Positions 21,708 to 22,139 of a stretch of DNA of 22,139 nt are shown piece by piece. Position 1 is the stretch's first letter; the number at the start of each line of letters is the position of its first letter. Location of the stretch: the NCBI GenBank assembly GCA_002314945.1, contig DCHV01000056.1, positions 1-22,139 of the forward strand, read 5' to 3'. Origin of the DNA: Prevotellaceae bacterium UBA1743. GTDB taxonomy: Bacteria; Bacteroidota; Bacteroidia; Bacteroidales; Bacteroidaceae. The position numbers and the translations under genes were made by a program. Below the pieces are notes generated by a model. The model did no database searches, was not told where the DNA came from, and worked only from the letters and a program-made list of their open reading frames with translations.

Positions 21708-22139
21708 ATGCGTAAAGCAAAACCAAAAAAACGTATCATCCTTCCCGATCCCGTCTATGGCGATGTGAAGGTTTCCAAGTTTGTCAACCATCTGATGTAT
21801 GATGGCAAGAAGAGTATCTCATACGAGATTTTCTACAATGCTTTGAGCTTGGTAGAGAAGAAGATGGCAAGCGAAGAGAAAGCCAGTTTGCAAATCTGGA
21901 AAGAGGCGCTGGACAAGATTACTCCCCAGGTGGAGGTAAAGAGCCGCCGTATTGGTGGTGCAACTTTCCAGGTTCCTACCGAAATCCGTCCCGACCGTAA
22001 GGAAAGTATTTCCATGAAGAACATGATTGCCTATGCTCGCAAGCGTGGTGGAAAGACAATGGCCGACAAGTTAGCCGCTGAGATTATGGACGCCTATAAT
22101 GAGCAGGGTGGTGCATTCAAGCGCAAGGAGGATATGCAC
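21708..22139 (+). CDS. rpsG: 30S ribosomal protein S7 (partial, 3' end outside the window)
   Basis: The frame is open from ATG 21708 to the window end, 144 codons. It starts MRKAKPKKRIILPDPVYGD and contains SRRIGGATFQVPTEIRPDRKE, the S7 signature region, and later MADKLAAEIMDAYN. S7 organises the 3' domain of 16S rRNA and in some bacteria represses the str operon. About 14 residues are missing at the C-terminus if it has the usual length of roughly 158. In the 104-base gap from rpsL, two overlapping small hairpins (AGGTT/AACCT at 21635-21649 and CCTC/GAGG at about 21647-21657) and a GGAGGAGGGG stretch are seen. Confidence 0.95.
   Translation, partial: MRKAKPKKRIILPDPVYGDVKVSKFVNHLMYDGKKSISYEIFYNALSLVEKKMASEEKASLQIWKEALDKITPQVEVKSRRIGGATFQVPTEIRPDRKESISMKNMIAYARKRGGKTMADKLAAEIMDAYNEQGGAFKRKEDMH

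Overview
The window is a chromosomal segment from a member of the Bacteroidetes, most likely order Bacteroidales and Prevotella- or Bacteroides-like. The reasons are the gene order tuf - tRNA-Trp - secE - nusG - rplKAJL - rpoBC, promoters of the TAnnTTTG type, A-rich leaders with few Shine-Dalgarno sites, and typical families of the phylum (DUF5686 outer-membrane protein, DUF3467 protein, FucP-type permease). The genus is an inference; no 16S rRNA gene is present.

Region 1 (1-11.5 kb) is the core transcription/translation block, all on the + strand: the last 16 codons of tuf, tRNA-Trp(CCA), secE, nusG, rplK, rplA, rplJ, rplL, rpoB and rpoC. A strong hairpin with a U-tract sits between rplL and rpoB and probably lets ribosomal protein and RNA polymerase expression differ. 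A second hairpin follows rpoC.

Region 2 (11.5-19.5 kb) is an accessory block between rpoC and the rpsL side of the locus. A + strand operon with its own promoter encodes a nucleotidyltransferase, a DUF5686 outer-membrane protein and a PfkB sugar/polyol kinase. It converges, with 10 bases between stop codons, on a - strand operon encoding an ATP-grasp protein, a CDP-alcohol phosphatidyltransferase, a HAD protein and a FucP-like permease. Read together, the genes look like a split pathway: uptake of a sugar or polyol, phosphorylation, activation as a CDP derivative, and transfer to a lipid acceptor, with a phosphatase-like and an ATP-grasp enzyme adding or removing groups. A phosphatidylinositol-type lipid made from CDP-inositol is one candidate. 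This is the best candidate in the window for an undescribed system; the substrate cannot be read from sequence.

Region 3 (19.5-20.1 kb) is a 576-base divergent intergenic region. It holds four unrelated tandem repeat arrays, three with an 11-base period and one with a period of about 22 bases.

Region 4 (20.1-22.1 kb, + strand) holds a small lipoprotein gene and a DUF3467 gene closed by a long terminator, then a separate promoter with rpsL and the start of rpsG, cut by the window end.
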